A DNA stretch of 64,000 nt from Leptospira adleri (GCF_002811985.1 NZ_NPDU01000011.1:24578-88577); one strand, 5' to 3'. Shown: positions 37,276-46,676, numbered from the stretch's first letter. The notes: a model not told the origin generated them from the letters alone. Program-made: numbers and translations.

Positions 37276-37518
37276 TTTTACCCTGCCTTCCACCTTTCTA
37301 AAAATTGAAATCTTTCGAGTTTACGAATTAGATTAAAAAAAACGGATTAGCAAACGAAACTCTTATCTTTTTATATAGGGTAGAATCGGCTCAGATGTGC
37401 GAAGATAGTTTAGTTTTGAGTTGCCGATTCTTATTCTGATGGAATGTGTAAGATAGAGAATCGATTTCAATTTAAAAGGACCAAATCGGATCTTCTTTTT
37501 ATCATTGAATTCATAAAA

Positions 37519-37530
37519 TAGAATATTCTA
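37519..37530. promoter_or_regulatory. 12-bp palindrome before the HTH gene
   Basis: TAGAATATTCTA, perfectly palindromic, ends five bases before ATG 37536. The same core forms the centre of the long palindrome at 47097-47126, so it may be an operator. In this position it would cover the ribosome-binding region. Confidence 0.4.
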
Positions 37531-37535
37531 AAAAT

Positions 37536-37916
37536 ATGTTTTGTTTTGGGACCGTTGGTTTAGATAATATTAGGCTTGACAAACCGGACCTAATCAATGC
37601 AAACCTGCTTTCTATGTCTGAGATAAAAGGTCACACAAGAAAAGGTTCTCTGTTAAGAATAAATCAACGTGCTCTCCCGGATGAAGGGAAATCGCTTGAA
37701 CAAGAGCAAGAACTCTTAATTCCGCAGGATAAAAACCGAGTTTTTAAAACAAAGGATGCCGCAAAGTATTTGAATCTTTCAGTAAGAACGTTTACCCAAT
37801 ACGTCATCGATCACGAAATTCCCTTTGTGCAGTGGAGTCCGAGAGTACGACGATTTTTTGTTTCCGATCTGGACAAGGTTGCCCTTTCTCTAAAAACTAA
37901 GAAGCGACTCTACTGA
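37536..37916 (+). CDS. Excisionase/MerR-type HTH protein
   Basis: 126 residues. The last ~60 residues form a helix-turn-helix of the excisionase-like family: VFKTKDAAKYLNLSVRTFTQYV, then IPFVQWSPRVRRFFVSDLDKV, matching the usual (T)xxAAxxLxVSxxTVxRxxxxGxxPxxRxGRxxRxxxxDL plan. The first ~65 residues are not recognised and an internal ATG at 37614 is a possible start. In the island it could be an excisionase-like directionality factor or a regulator; no integrase is nearby. A hairpin follows the stop. Confidence 0.7.
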   Translation: MFCFGTVGLDNIRLDKPDLINANLLSMSEIKGHTRKGSLLRINQRALPDEGKSLEQEQELLIPQDKNRVFKTKDAAKYLNLSVRTFTQYVIDHEIPFVQWSPRVRRFFVSDLDKVALSLKTKKRLY

Positions 37917-37940
37917 TGCGAAATCAAATTTTCGCTTCTT
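37899..37940 (+). terminator. Hairpin after the HTH gene
   Basis: Nine-bp stem AAGAAGCGA (37899-37907) / TCGCTTCTT (37932-37940) with a 24-base loop that includes the stop codon. The T content after the stem is modest, so strength is uncertain. Confidence 0.45.
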
Positions 37941-38081
37941 GGATTTCTTCGATAATTTTGTAAAATCATTCTCCGCAAATCAGCGGCAGATACGGCGTTT
38001 ACGGCCGTGTTCACCCCTTGGATACTAAATCGCTTCGTGTTATTCTCTTTTCACGATCGGAAACGATTGAGTAGTATCATA

Positions 38082-38108
38082 GCCCGCCGCCGCGCGGGTC
38101 ATTTTTTG
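38082..38108 (+). terminator. GC-rich hairpin before the lysis cassette
   Basis: CCCGC...GCGGG stem in agcccgccgccgcgcgggtc followed by ATTTTTT, located just upstream of the ribosome-binding site of the next gene. Fits an intrinsic terminator or attenuator limiting read-through into the cassette. Confidence 0.5.
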
Positions 38109-38116
38109 AGGGACGA

Positions 38117-38350
38117 ATGGAGAATTCAAAATTGAGTCAGATAAAGCTTGGGATAAAAGATTTTCTCGTGATCCTAGGTTTTCTAATCTCGGCGATCTTT
38201 CAATACAACACAATGTATAAGGATCACGAAGTTCGGATCGTAAAAATCGAAACAGAGATGACCTCCATATCCAAAGACTTGGCGGAAATAAAAGCGGACG
38301 TAAAAGATTTAATCAAGATCACTTCCGTAAAAATGAGGAGGATAGAATGA
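38117..38350 (+). CDS. One-TM coiled-coil protein, lysis cassette
   Basis: 77 residues with one transmembrane helix (about 13-30, KDFLVILGFLISAIFQY) followed by a coiled coil with heptad-spaced Ile/Leu (VRIVKIETEMTSISKDLAEIKADVKDLIKI). This matches the general look of phage XhlA-type hemolysin or antiholin accessory proteins. ATG at 38117 after GAGGGACGA. Overlaps the next gene by ATGA. Confidence 0.6.
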   Translation: MENSKLSQIKLGIKDFLVILGFLISAIFQYNTMYKDHEVRIVKIETEMTSISKDLAEIKADVKDLIKITSVKMRRIE

Positions 38351-38676
38351 AGTTTATTTGGCAAGATGATCGAACCGGAATGAGATCCGATACAACTCTA
38401 AGAACTTGGATCGTATTCTTTCTAGTTATATTTTATTTGATTTCACTTTGTGCGTTATCTGTCCTTTCTCCCGATTCTTTAAGAACGTTGCAAATGGATC
38501 TTGTTCAGTGGCTCATTATATTTTACGGGGCGGTCGGAAGTTTATATTTGGGAAAACGCGTCAACGAAGAACTAAATTCCAAGAGTAAACTTTTTGAAAA
38601 AGGTTTGAATAGGATGCGGGAAGATAAGGACTCCGATCCTTCTGCGAATATGGACAAAGGAAATATGAAACTATGA
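38347..38676 (+). CDS. Two-TM holin-like protein
   Basis: 109 residues. Two transmembrane helices (about 20-42, TWIVFFLVIFYLISLCALSVL, and 53-70, LVQWLIIFYGAVGSLYLGK) with a short loop, then a charged C-terminal tail. That layout is common for class II phage holins. Coupled by overlapping ATGA to both neighbours. Role inferred from topology and position. Confidence 0.6.
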   Translation: MKFIWQDDRTGMRSDTTLRTWIVFFLVIFYLISLCALSVLSPDSLRTLQMDLVQWLIIFYGAVGSLYLGKRVNEELNSKSKLFEKGLNRMREDKDSDPSANMDKGNMKL

Positions 38677-38897
38677 ATTCCTTTCTTCTTTGGTGGAATT
38701 TACTTTCTTTTGAGACAAAGATTTCGGTGATTCTAATATTCTTAGTTCTTATTATTCTAATATTTGCGAGGGGCAACTCCGTCGTTTCTTATCTGATGAA
38801 TAGAGGAGATTTTCCTGAAATTCAGGAAATTCAATTATCTCCCGGCTCTGCTTACGATTCTGATTGCGTGCCAGAGTCAGGGAAATCGTGTCCGTGA
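38673..38897 (+). CDS. One-TM small protein (possible i-spanin-like)
   Basis: 74 residues: a short N-terminal segment, one transmembrane helix (about 15-33, ISVILIFLVLIILIFARG) and a polar tail ending in two Cys. The tail region overlaps, in another frame, the signal peptide of a lipoprotein starting at 38815, an arrangement reminiscent of embedded Rz/Rz1 spanin pairs. Size and tail are unlike a classical coiled-coil i-spanin, so the comparison is tentative. Confidence 0.55.
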   Translation: MNSFLLWWNLLSFETKISVILIFLVLIILIFARGNSVVSYLMNRGDFPEIQEIQLSPGSAYDSDCVPESGKSCP

Positions 38898-39207
38898 TCA
38901 AAGAAACGATGAATGTAAAGGAGGTTTTCGATCCAACAACTTTGCTCTGACTAAACCGATTGAGACCGGAAGACCTTCCGCAATCGAAATCAAAGGGGAA
39001 TGGTATGTAACGTCGAGAAGATATAACGCCTATCGAGTTCGTGCGAAGGATCTTTCTCGTTGTCTATTGATGGAGCAATGTGTGCGAAAATGGACGGAAT
39101 GGGAAAGAAACTGCACTGAGGACCGAATCAGAAGTTTGGAGTCGAGTCTTTTACCCGGAATTTTTTCTGTTCGCGGCGGCTGCGATTTGATTCGGCCAGT
39201 TTGTTAA
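38815..39207 (+). CDS. Cys-rich phage lipoprotein with apparent CTG start
   Basis: 130 residues in the +1 frame relative to the overlapping 38673 gene. Reading from CTG 38815, preceded by GAGGAG at 38803-38808 (six bases away), gives a perfect lipoprotein signal: basic MKFRKF, hydrophobic LPALLTILIA, then Cys17. The mature part holds seven further Cys (for example ECKGGF, SRCLLMEQCVRKW, RNCTEDR, GGCDL, PVC) and ends shortly before the peptidase gene. No ATG, GTG or TTG lies between the in-frame double stop at 38794-38799 and the lipobox. Function: possible o-spanin-like or other lysis lipoprotein; unproven. Confidence 0.6.
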   Translation: MKFRKFNYLPALLTILIACQSQGNRVRDQRNDECKGGFRSNNFALTKPIETGRPSAIEIKGEWYVTSRRYNAYRVRAKDLSRCLLMEQCVRKWTEWERNCTEDRIRSLESSLLPGIFSVRGGCDLIRPVC

Positions 39208-39226
39208 ACGAAGAGGAAAATAAAGA

Positions 39227-39808
39227 ATGATCTCTCATATATCTCATCCGATTGCGCCTTGGAATCCGCAAAGAAAAGATCCCACCACGCCTCGTCTATT
39301 TCTTCACGACTATCAACAGTGTATGGGGAATGTCTTTCAAGACTTCATCGTTTATATCGGTTTGATTTATAGAATTCCGGATTTTATTCGTTTAACAACG
39401 TATAACTATTATGCGCTTCTTGAAGATTGGGTGATTAAAAATCATCGAAACGTTTATGATTCCTTCGATCACGCGGAACATTTTAATCTGTTGATGAGGG
39501 CAAACGAGATTCCTTTTAAAATCCTCAAAAAAAATGGGGATAAAAAAGAACTCTGCGCTTATTTTGAATCCGGTAACTATCCTTGCGGTTTAGGCACGTA
39601 TCTAACCAAAAAAGGACATATCATTCGCGGTATTGGAATCGTAGAATCGAGCGAAGGAAAAAAATTCTTAAAAGCCTCGGATCCTTACGGAGTCGGTCCT
39701 CGTTATATCGATCCATACGGTCATTTGATTCAATATGAACTTGATGAATTGTTTGAGCTCGGAGTTCCGACCATTTTTTATTTAGAAAAAATATTCCATA
39801 GAATTTGA
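39227..39808 (+). CDS. C39-like cysteine peptidase, possible endolysin
   Basis: 193 residues. The layout fits the papain-like C39 superfamily: [16 protein letters not shown] with a candidate catalytic Cys33 after Gln residues, a middle with [14 protein letters not shown], then [14 protein letters not shown] with a candidate catalytic His, and a [15 protein letters not shown] block where the third catalytic residue is usually found. No signal peptide. Its place after holin-like and lipoprotein genes suggests a lysis enzyme that cuts peptide cross-links, but a regulatory or inactive peptidase is equally compatible. ATG at 39227 after AGAGG. Confidence 0.55.
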   Translation: MISHISHPIAPWNPQRKDPTTPRLFLHDYQQCMGNVFQDFIVYIGLIYRIPDFIRLTTYNYYALLEDWVIKNHRNVYDSFDHAEHFNLLMRANEIPFKILKKNGDKKELCAYFESGNYPCGLGTYLTKKGHIIRGIGIVESSEGKKFLKASDPYGVGPRYIDPYGHLIQYELDELFELGVPTIFYLEKIFHRI

Positions 39809-40902
<1,094 letters not shown>

Positions 40903-41040
40903 GTTTCTATCCTTCCTTAGATTCTAAGGGGTTTTGGGTTTCAGTGTGTCATATTAAGGCTTAGGAAGGAAAATGGAAACTGTTTTTTTAGAGTGCTAAA
41001 AACGCGTCCGGTAAAAATCTGGAACCTTTCTCCCAATTCA

Positions 41041-41979
41041 ATGAACTTAGAACTAAAAGCAGAGGTCACAGAAGAATTTTCCGGAAATCGTCTCGATCGA
41101 TTTCTGAAATTCTCTTTAGGAGACGAAGTCTCCCGAGCATCCATTCAAAAATGGATCGAATCGGGTTACGTTCGAAACCAAGACGGAAAAATTCAGGACA
41201 AAAGTTCTCTCAAAGTGAAAGAAGGAGATCGATTCTCCATCTCGGTTCCTCCAAGACCTCCTTTGAATTTAGAACCGGTTCCGATGTCTCTGCCGGTGAT
41301 TTTGGAAAGAGAGGATTTTCTCATCATTCATAAGCCGGCAGGAATCGCCAGTCATAGCGGACCGGGCGACCGTTCTCCGAGTCTTGTGAACGGGCTCCTC
41401 TATCACTTCAAGGATCTTTCCAAGTCGGGCGGCGAGGCTAGGCCGGGAATTGTCCACCGTTTGGATAAACCAACGGAAGGGCTGATTCTGATCGCGAAAA
41501 ATGATAGAGCCCATGGAAAGTTATCCGAACTCTTCCGCAAAAGAGAGATCGAAAAAAAATACTACGCTTGGGTGCAAGGCCATCCTCCGGAAGAATCTGG
41601 AACGATTGATCTCCCGATTTCCCGACATCCGGTCGAAAGACTCAAGATGACCATTTCTCCGAAAGGAAGAAGGTCCGTGACACATTATAAAGTACTAAAA
41701 TACATTAACTCCAGAACGGGACGAAAATTCAGTTTTGTGGAAGTCGGCTTGGAGACGGGAAGAACTCATCAAATCCGAGTCCACTTCCAAAGTCAGAGAT
41801 GTCCAGTAGTCGGAGATTTATTGTATTCGAGAGCGGGCGCTCAATTCGAATCCTACGGATTACAGCTGCTTTCCTTTTTTCTAAAGTTCAAGGATCCTTT
41901 TACGGGCGAAGTGATCGAAGCGACTCTTCCTTTGAGCGAACGGTTTCTTAGATTTGAGAAGAATGCACCGATGATCTGA
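41041..41979 (+). CDS. RluA-family pseudouridine synthase
   Basis: 312 residues from ATG 41041; an in-frame GTG at 40993 would add 16. An S4 RNA-binding domain comes first ([32 protein letters not shown]). The catalytic domain follows with [16 protein letters not shown], whose Asp is the invariant catalytic residue, and [13 protein letters not shown] and GDLLYSR near the end. Isomerises uridine in rRNA or tRNA; which of the RluA/C/D substrates cannot be told. Its 3' end overlaps the convergent amidase gene by 32 bases. Confidence 0.9.
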   Translation: MNLELKAEVTEEFSGNRLDRFLKFSLGDEVSRASIQKWIESGYVRNQDGKIQDKSSLKVKEGDRFSISVPPRPPLNLEPVPMSLPVILEREDFLIIHKPAGIASHSGPGDRSPSLVNGLLYHFKDLSKSGGEARPGIVHRLDKPTEGLILIAKNDRAHGKLSELFRKREIEKKYYAWVQGHPPEESGTIDLPISRHPVERLKMTISPKGRRSVTHYKVLKYINSRTGRKFSFVEVGLETGRTHQIRVHFQSQRCPVVGDLLYSRAGAQFESYGLQLLSFFLKFKDPFTGEVIEATLPLSERFLRFEKNAPMI

Positions 41980-42799
41980 CTTTGATCGTTTCCGGATCCT
42001 TTCGATCCTTCAAAACCGGAAACGTTTCACGGTATTCTAAGATAGATTTTTTTTTCGCCTTGAAAAAAAGAATCGTCTCCACTTCGTCTCCCGCGTCTAT
42101 AAAATCACCGTTAGGCGATACCGCGAGAGAATGTCCGTTGTGATGGACGCTTTTGTTATAACCCGCGATACCGATCCGATTGACTCCGAAAACATAAGCC
42201 TGATTTTCCACGGCTCTCGTTTTGAGTATGAGTTCCCAGTGATGGATTCTGGGAACCGGCCAGTTTGCGTGAATCGTAAAAATATCGGTTTCGCCCGCAA
42301 CCCTCCGAAAAATTTCCGGAAATCGAATGTCATAGCAGATAAACGGAGTGATCCGAAATCCGTTTAGATCATAACTCAAAATTTCGGAACCGGAAGAATA
42401 ATGCCGATCCTCTCCGCCGAAAGTAAACGGATGTATTTTAGAATATCTTAATATGACATTTCCCGCCGGTTCGACCACGCTGACCGTGTTGAAGGGTTTC
42501 CCTTCCTCATTCTTGCGGATCCAACCCGCGCAAATATAAGCTCCGGTTTCCTTGGAGATTTGTCTTAAAAAGATTTCGGTCGGACCTTCGTCGGGTTCGG
42601 CGATTCTTTCGGAACGCATCGTAAATCCCGTCGCGAAAGTTTCAGGAAGAAGAATCAAGTCGGGTTTTTCTTCTTTTCTTTTATCGAGAGTGGAATAGAT
42701 CAATTTACGAACGTGTTCGTAATTCGCGTCTTGATTTTCCCATGAAAGATCGCATTGAACAAGAGCTACGTTGAGTTCACCGGGATTCAATTTTTTCAA
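41948..42799 (-). CDS. Nitrilase-superfamily amidase (omega-amidase-like)
   Basis: 283 residues with the complete Glu-Lys-Cys triad: E53 in [11 protein letters not shown]121 in YSKIHPFTF, and C155 in [15 protein letters not shown]. The ATGF and HPFTFGGED signatures point to the YafV/Nit2 omega-amidase branch, which hydrolyses 2-oxoglutaramate/2-oxosuccinamate in methionine-salvage-linked transamination. That is of interest since an MTA/SAH nucleosidase-like gene is in the same operon. Cytoplasmic. Start ATG 42799 follows GAGGAGAA. Confidence 0.87.
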   Translation of the reverse strand: MKKLNPGELNVALVQCDLSWENQDANYEHVRKLIYSTLDKRKEEKPDLILLPETFATGFTMRSERIAEPDEGPTEIFLRQISKETGAYICAGWIRKNEEGKPFNTVSVVEPAGNVILRYSKIHPFTFGGEDRHYSSGSEILSYDLNGFRITPFICYDIRFPEIFRRVAGETDIFTIHANWPVPRIHHWELILKTRAVENQAYVFGVNRIGIAGYNKSVHHNGHSLAVSPNGDFIDAGDEVETILFFKAKKKSILEYRETFPVLKDRKDPETIKVRSSVHSSQI

Positions 42800-42834
42800 T
42801 TCTCCTCAGAAACATTTTTTGCATCGTCATCGAA

Positions 42835-43599
42835 TTAAGAATCGGATCTTGCTTCGTTTTCGTTCTTCCGAACGAATGGTTTTTTAGAAACACGATGTAG
42901 TTTAGGACGAATCGTAATTTCGGTAAAACCCAAATTCTCGGGACCGGAAAGAGCATAGTCGAACGCTTTCAGAATTTCGGAAACGTTCAAATAAGAATTT
43001 GGATCTTCGTCCTTTCCGAAATCGAGTCGATCGTAAAATTCGGTGTCGACGATATCGGGATTGATGCTTACTAATTTGACTCCCGATTTTCGAATCTCTT
43101 CGAATAAATTTAAACCGAAATGTCTGAGTCCGGCCTTTGTTCCCGCGTACGCCGCACCTCTCACGGATTCTTTAATTGCGGCGACGGAATGAAGTTGAAA
43201 GATCCAGCCTTCATTCTTCTTGAGATCTCTTAACAACAATTTGGCGATAAGAATCGGAGAGACAAAATTCAAAAGAAGCATCTTTTCCAATTCTCCGATC
43301 GGAATTTCTTCGTGCGGTGAAAAATTTCCAAAGCCGGCGTTGTTAACAAGAATTTTCAGAGGAGGTTCTTCTTTGATCAGTTCTTGAAGCGACGCCACTT
43401 CCTTCGTTTGAGAAAGATCCATTTGGATATGACGATAAGATGAGGAATTTTTTAAAAGATCCGAATTCGGCGATGTCCTCGCGATTCCAATCACTTTGTA
43501 TCCTTGTGAAACTAAAAATTCCGAAATCGCTCGTCCGATTCCTTTGGAAGAACCGGTAACGATCGCGGAGAATCCTTTTTGTTTTAAGGTGTCGTTCAT
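42835..43599 (-). CDS. Short-chain dehydrogenase/reductase
   Basis: 254 residues with classical SDR landmarks: TGSSKGIGRAISEFL for the nucleotide, NNAGFG, HSVAAIKES with the catalytic Ser, and YAGTK (Tyr-x3-Lys). The C-terminal part has no recognisable substrate hints. It overlaps the radical SAM gene by four bases and is 35 bases from the amidase gene, so all appear co-transcribed. Substrate unknown. Confidence 0.88.
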   Translation of the reverse strand: MNDTLKQKGFSAIVTGSSKGIGRAISEFLVSQGYKVIGIARTSPNSDLLKNSSSYRHIQMDLSQTKEVASLQELIKEEPPLKILVNNAGFGNFSPHEEIPIGELEKMLLLNFVSPILIAKLLLRDLKKNEGWIFQLHSVAAIKESVRGAAYAGTKAGLRHFGLNLFEEIRKSGVKLVSINPDIVDTEFYDRLDFGKDEDPNSYLNVSEILKAFDYALSGPENLGFTEITIRPKLHRVSKKPFVRKNENEARSDS

Positions 43600-44633
43600 T
43601 TTGATTCCATCTCGCTTGCGACCAATCTGTGAATCTTGTCTTGCGAAACAAAACGGACCAGTTCTTTTTCCATTTCCGAGAACATTTCCTTTTCTAATTC
43701 TTCCGGATAAGCCTTGATCGAATCGTGAGTTTCCATCGGCAAATAATACAAATAAGAATCCGATCTTCTCCTTTTGGAATTCTTAAAATAGTCCGAGTTC
43801 ATTCTGAAAACTCCGAGACTGATTTCCCTCAACCGGTTTCCATCGATCGATTCAAAGATTTGCCGAACGAATTGCGAATAAACTTTTTTCCAATTCGGAA
43901 TCGCCAAAATCGGATCCAGACAAAGACGAACCTGCCAACCGGCGTCTAACGCGTCTTTTATATTTTTCAATCTCGAAGAAAGTCTCGGAGTCAAGGGTTC
44001 GTGTTCTCTGATTACGGATTCCGGAGAAAGAGTCCATGCGAGAATGACGTTCTCCGTCGGTTTGAGATCGGCGATGGATTTGAAATTCGCGCTTTTGGTT
44101 CTCAACTCTAAGATCAGATCCGGATTCGAATTAGCGAACAAAATCCATTCTTTACAATATCCTAATGTGTTTTCCAAGGCCAAAAGATCGGTGTCATAAG
44201 AGATACAAAGATAGAGCGGTTTAGCAAGTTTAAGCTGTTCCTTCGTTTCTTCGATATATTCTTCGTTGTTTACGAAGACTACCAGGTTTGCGGAAGAATA
44301 CATCCCCTGCAGATAACAATAGGAACAATTGTAAAGACAATTGAGAACCAAAGCGTTGTAATAGAAAAAACGATAACCGAAATCGGGCGCGACTCCGGAA
44401 CCGGAATATAAAAACTGTTCCTTCCTTTTCGCTAAAATAAGTTTCGGACTTCTTTTTTGAATTTGGAAATTCTGGGAAGACGGATTAAAAACTTCCTTAT
44501 AAGATTCGATCGGAATTACGATCGAGTTCGGAAACTTGGAAATAATTTCTTTTGTTTTCGGATGATTCTTTGCGGATTCCTCCAAATAAATATGAGAAAA
44601 TCGTTTAGGACTGATAAAATTGTCGGAGCGCAT
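43596..44633 (-). CDS. Radical SAM protein of the spore photoproduct lyase type
   Basis: 345 residues. The cluster ligands C99-x3-C103-x2-C106 (CLYNCSYCYLQGMYSSAN) have the C-x3-C-x2-C spacing and the CYLQG-type continuation of spore photoproduct lyases and their relatives. Later landmarks: NLVVFVNNEEY, LEDTD-like SYDTDLLALE, ILAWTLSPESV and RLCLDPIL. Leptospira does not form spores, so a repair or other radical role must be assumed. The next gene upstream in the operon overlaps its start by 29 bases. Confidence 0.82.
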   Translation of the reverse strand: MRSDNFISPKRFSHIYLEESAKNHPKTKEIISKFPNSIVIPIESYKEVFNPSSQNFQIQKRSPKLILAKRKEQFLYSGSGVAPDFGYRFFYYNALVLNCLYNCSYCYLQGMYSSANLVVFVNNEEYIEETKEQLKLAKPLYLCISYDTDLLALENTLGYCKEWILFANSNPDLILELRTKSANFKSIADLKPTENVILAWTLSPESVIREHEPLTPRLSSRLKNIKDALDAGWQVRLCLDPILAIPNWKKVYSQFVRQIFESIDGNRLREISLGVFRMNSDYFKNSKRRRSDSYLYYLPMETHDSIKAYPEELEKEMFSEMEKELVRFVSQDKIHRLVASEMESK

Positions 44634-45474
44634 ACAATCCTTTTTTACCTTCTTTTCTTGTTCTTACTTTATCGTATTCCGAACCGATATTTTGATTTAA
44701 GAATTTGATTCCCCCTTGCGAAGGCGAATTGCCGGTTCTAATCTTATAACCGAGCATCCAATCCTTTAGCTGGATCGTTTCCGTTTCCGATAAACGAAGG
44801 AATTCGGTCAGAGAGTCGAGCGTTTTTAATTCTTCCACGTCGAGAATAATTTTCTTTGGGGTAACGATCGGGATTCTTAAAACCGAATGAATTTCGGGAA
44901 TGGCCGATCGAATTCTTTCCGAAATTATATCCGTTAGATCCGAACCTGAAGATGACTCCAATTTTGTAAAATGATCGGACACGGTTTTTACGATTCGGAT
45001 TCGATCGGAAGTGAAATACTTTTTTGCGGCCTGAAAAAAACCGAAGGCTTCCATGTCGACTAACGTGCTTTTGTATTCCGAGGATTCGTTTTTAAAAACG
45101 GGTTTGTCCACAGTTACGAGAGAGGATTCCTTGAGGGGGGATTGAAATACGAGATCGGGATAAACGTTTTTGCCGGAGCCTTGGTCCGTGACTTTGTGGA
45201 TCAAAAAAGATTCTCCGATCTTAGTAAATTCTTTTGGAGAACCGCAGATTCCGTAATTCAAGATCCAAGAAGATTCTTGAATCGAGTTCTCGTATCGGCT
45301 CAATAGAAAAGAAGTCGCGATGGCCGAGGAAATTTTTCCGATTCCGGAAACCACCAGAGAATAATTTTCATTTTGATAGATAGGGAAAGCCGTTTTTTCC
45401 CGTAGAATCTTGAGCTCTAAAGATTCTATCAAAGGTTTTGCTTCCGGGAAAAGTGCTGTAGAAATAAAAATCAT
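44605..45474 (-). CDS. MTA/SAH nucleosidase-like phosphorylase fold protein
   Basis: 289 residues. The first ~200 match the PNP/UDP family, nearest to 5'-methylthioadenosine/S-adenosylhomocysteine nucleosidase: an acidic residue in TALFPEAKPLIESL, GIGKISSAIATSFLL, the NYGICGSP strand, VDMEAFGFFQAAKK (substrate-binding Met-Glu), and VKTVSDHF with the catalytic Asp. About 85 extra residues at the C-terminus have no parallel in standard MTANs. Radical SAM enzymes release 5'-deoxyadenosine, which MTANs can cleave, so pairing with the next gene makes sense. First gene of the four-gene operon. Confidence 0.72.
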   Translation of the reverse strand: MIFISTALFPEAKPLIESLELKILREKTAFPIYQNENYSLVVSGIGKISSAIATSFLLSRYENSIQESSWILNYGICGSPKEFTKIGESFLIHKVTDQGSGKNVYPDLVFQSPLKESSLVTVDKPVFKNESSEYKSTLVDMEAFGFFQAAKKYFTSDRIRIVKTVSDHFTKLESSSGSDLTDIISERIRSAIPEIHSVLRIPIVTPKKIILDVEELKTLDSLTEFLRLSETETIQLKDWMLGYKIRTGNSPSQGGIKFLNQNIGSEYDKVRTRKEGKKGLYALRQFYQS

Positions 45475-45549
45475 CTTTCTTTCTTGATACCTGGAAGCAG
45501 AATTTGGGACAAGAGAGAAATCTATTTCCGATTCGGAAAAGGAGACTTT

Positions 45550-45864
45550 ATGGATCTGATCGAAAAAGTAAAAAGAGAATTTTGGCCGAAACTAAAGTCG
45601 GTCGTCTCCAAGATCCCGTTTACGGAAGACCTAGTCGCGCTTTATTATTCCATGATGGATCCCGAAACTCCGCTTCGAACCAAACTTATCATTGCGGGAG
45701 CTCTTGCGTATTTTATTTCTCCTTTGGATGCGGTTCCCGATTTTATTCCGGGCGCAGGATTTCTGGATGACGCAGGAGTGATCGCCGCCGTACTGGCAAG
45801 TGTCCAATCCGCAATCCGTGCCGAACATCGCGAGAGAGCGAGGAAGAAGCTGGAGATAGAATGA
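45550..45864 (+). CDS. DUF1232 membrane protein
   Basis: 104 residues from ATG 45550, five bases after AAAGGAG; a longer frame starts at TTG 45484. The DUF1232 core is seen: DPETPLRTKLIIAGALAYFISPLDAVPDFIPGAGFLDDAGVIAAVL, with two short hydrophobic segments flanking the SPLDxxPDxIPxxGxxDD motif. Membrane-associated; function unknown in all bacteria. It overlaps the inositol phosphatase gene by four bases, suggesting co-expression. Confidence 0.85.
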   Translation: MDLIEKVKREFWPKLKSVVSKIPFTEDLVALYYSMMDPETPLRTKLIIAGALAYFISPLDAVPDFIPGAGFLDDAGVIAAVLASVQSAIRAEHRERARKKLEIE

Positions 45865-46676
45865 GCTTAGAAAACGAAATTAAAATCAGATACGAACATT
45901 TCCTGAACTTTGTTCCGAAGGTGATGGAATTTTTGGCGGAAACTCAGGAAGAGAACGATCTAGGAATCGCCTACAAAGGAGAAATCGATTTAGTGACGAA
46001 GGCCGACAAAGGCTCTGAAGAACGGATCATTTCCGAAATTGAAAGAATGTTTCCTGCGGACGGAATTCTCGGAGAAGAAGGAACCGATAAAAAAGGGACT
46101 TCGATTTTCAAATGGATCGTGGATCCGTTAGACGGAACCGTGAATTATTCGCATCGTCTTCCGTTGTATTGTCTTTGCATCGGTTTGGAAAATCTGGAAA
46201 CGGGAGAAGTTGTAGCGGGCGTCGTACCTTTTCCGGGAACCGGCGAGGTCTATCACGCCAGAAAAGGATTCGGAGCTTTTAAGAATAAAAAACGGATTCA
46301 AGTTTCTAAAACGAAGGATCTGAAACAATCTCTTCTCTGCACTGGTTTTCCCTATGATCGAGAAAAGAAGATCGATCGATTGATGTTCTACTATAGAAAT
46401 TTTTTACTCAAAACTCGAGGTGTGAGAAGAACCGGATCCGCTGGCGTCGATCTTTGTTGGACCGCCGAAGGCAGATTCGACGCTTTCTGGGAAGAAGGTC
46501 TCAAACCTTGGGATATGTCTGCGCCATCAGTGATCCTCGCCGAAGCGGGCGGAAAACTATCCACTTACGACGGAAATATTTTTACGCCTTATATTCCGAA
46601 TCTCGTTGCAAGTAACGGAATTTTGCACGAGAAGATGTTGGCCGGTATGAGCGAGTATCTTCACGACTTAACTTAG
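45861..46676 (+). CDS. suhB: Inositol-1-monophosphatase family protein
   Basis: 271 residues of the Mg-dependent, Li-sensitive phosphatase fold: EEGTDK (metal Glu), WIVDPLDGTVNYSHRLP (metal Asp pair) and KPWDMSAPSVILAEAGG with the third metal Asp. The RRTGSAGVDLCWTAEG substrate block is also present. Hydrolyses inositol-1-phosphate or related phosphates. SuhB, CysQ and FBPase-type members share these motifs; the pattern here fits SuhB/IMPase best. ATG at 45861. Confidence 0.9.
   Translation: MSLENEIKIRYEHFLNFVPKVMEFLAETQEENDLGIAYKGEIDLVTKADKGSEERIISEIERMFPADGILGEEGTDKKGTSIFKWIVDPLDGTVNYSHRLPLYCLCIGLENLETGEVVAGVVPFPGTGEVYHARKGFGAFKNKKRIQVSKTKDLKQSLLCTGFPYDREKKIDRLMFYYRNFLLKTRGVRRTGSAGVDLCWTAEGRFDAFWEEGLKPWDMSAPSVILAEAGGKLSTYDGNIFTPYIPNLVASNGILHEKMLAGMSEYLHDLT

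Larger units (their letters stand above)
32925..39808. mobile_element. Prophage-like island (Mu Gam-like and lysis genes, no structural genes)
   Basis: About 7 kb of short, tightly overlapping genes inserted between fumC and loa22. Seen: a leftward operon ending with a Mu Gam-like protein, a DUF1353 protein and a one-TM peptide; a CI-like repressor reading rightward from a shared divergent region; a MerR/excisionase-like protein; then a rightward lysis-like cassette. Not seen: integrase, transposase, terminase, portal, capsid or tail. Ends are approximate, set by the first and last island genes; no attachment repeats were identified. A decayed Mu-like prophage or a satellite element are both possible. 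Confidence 0.7.
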
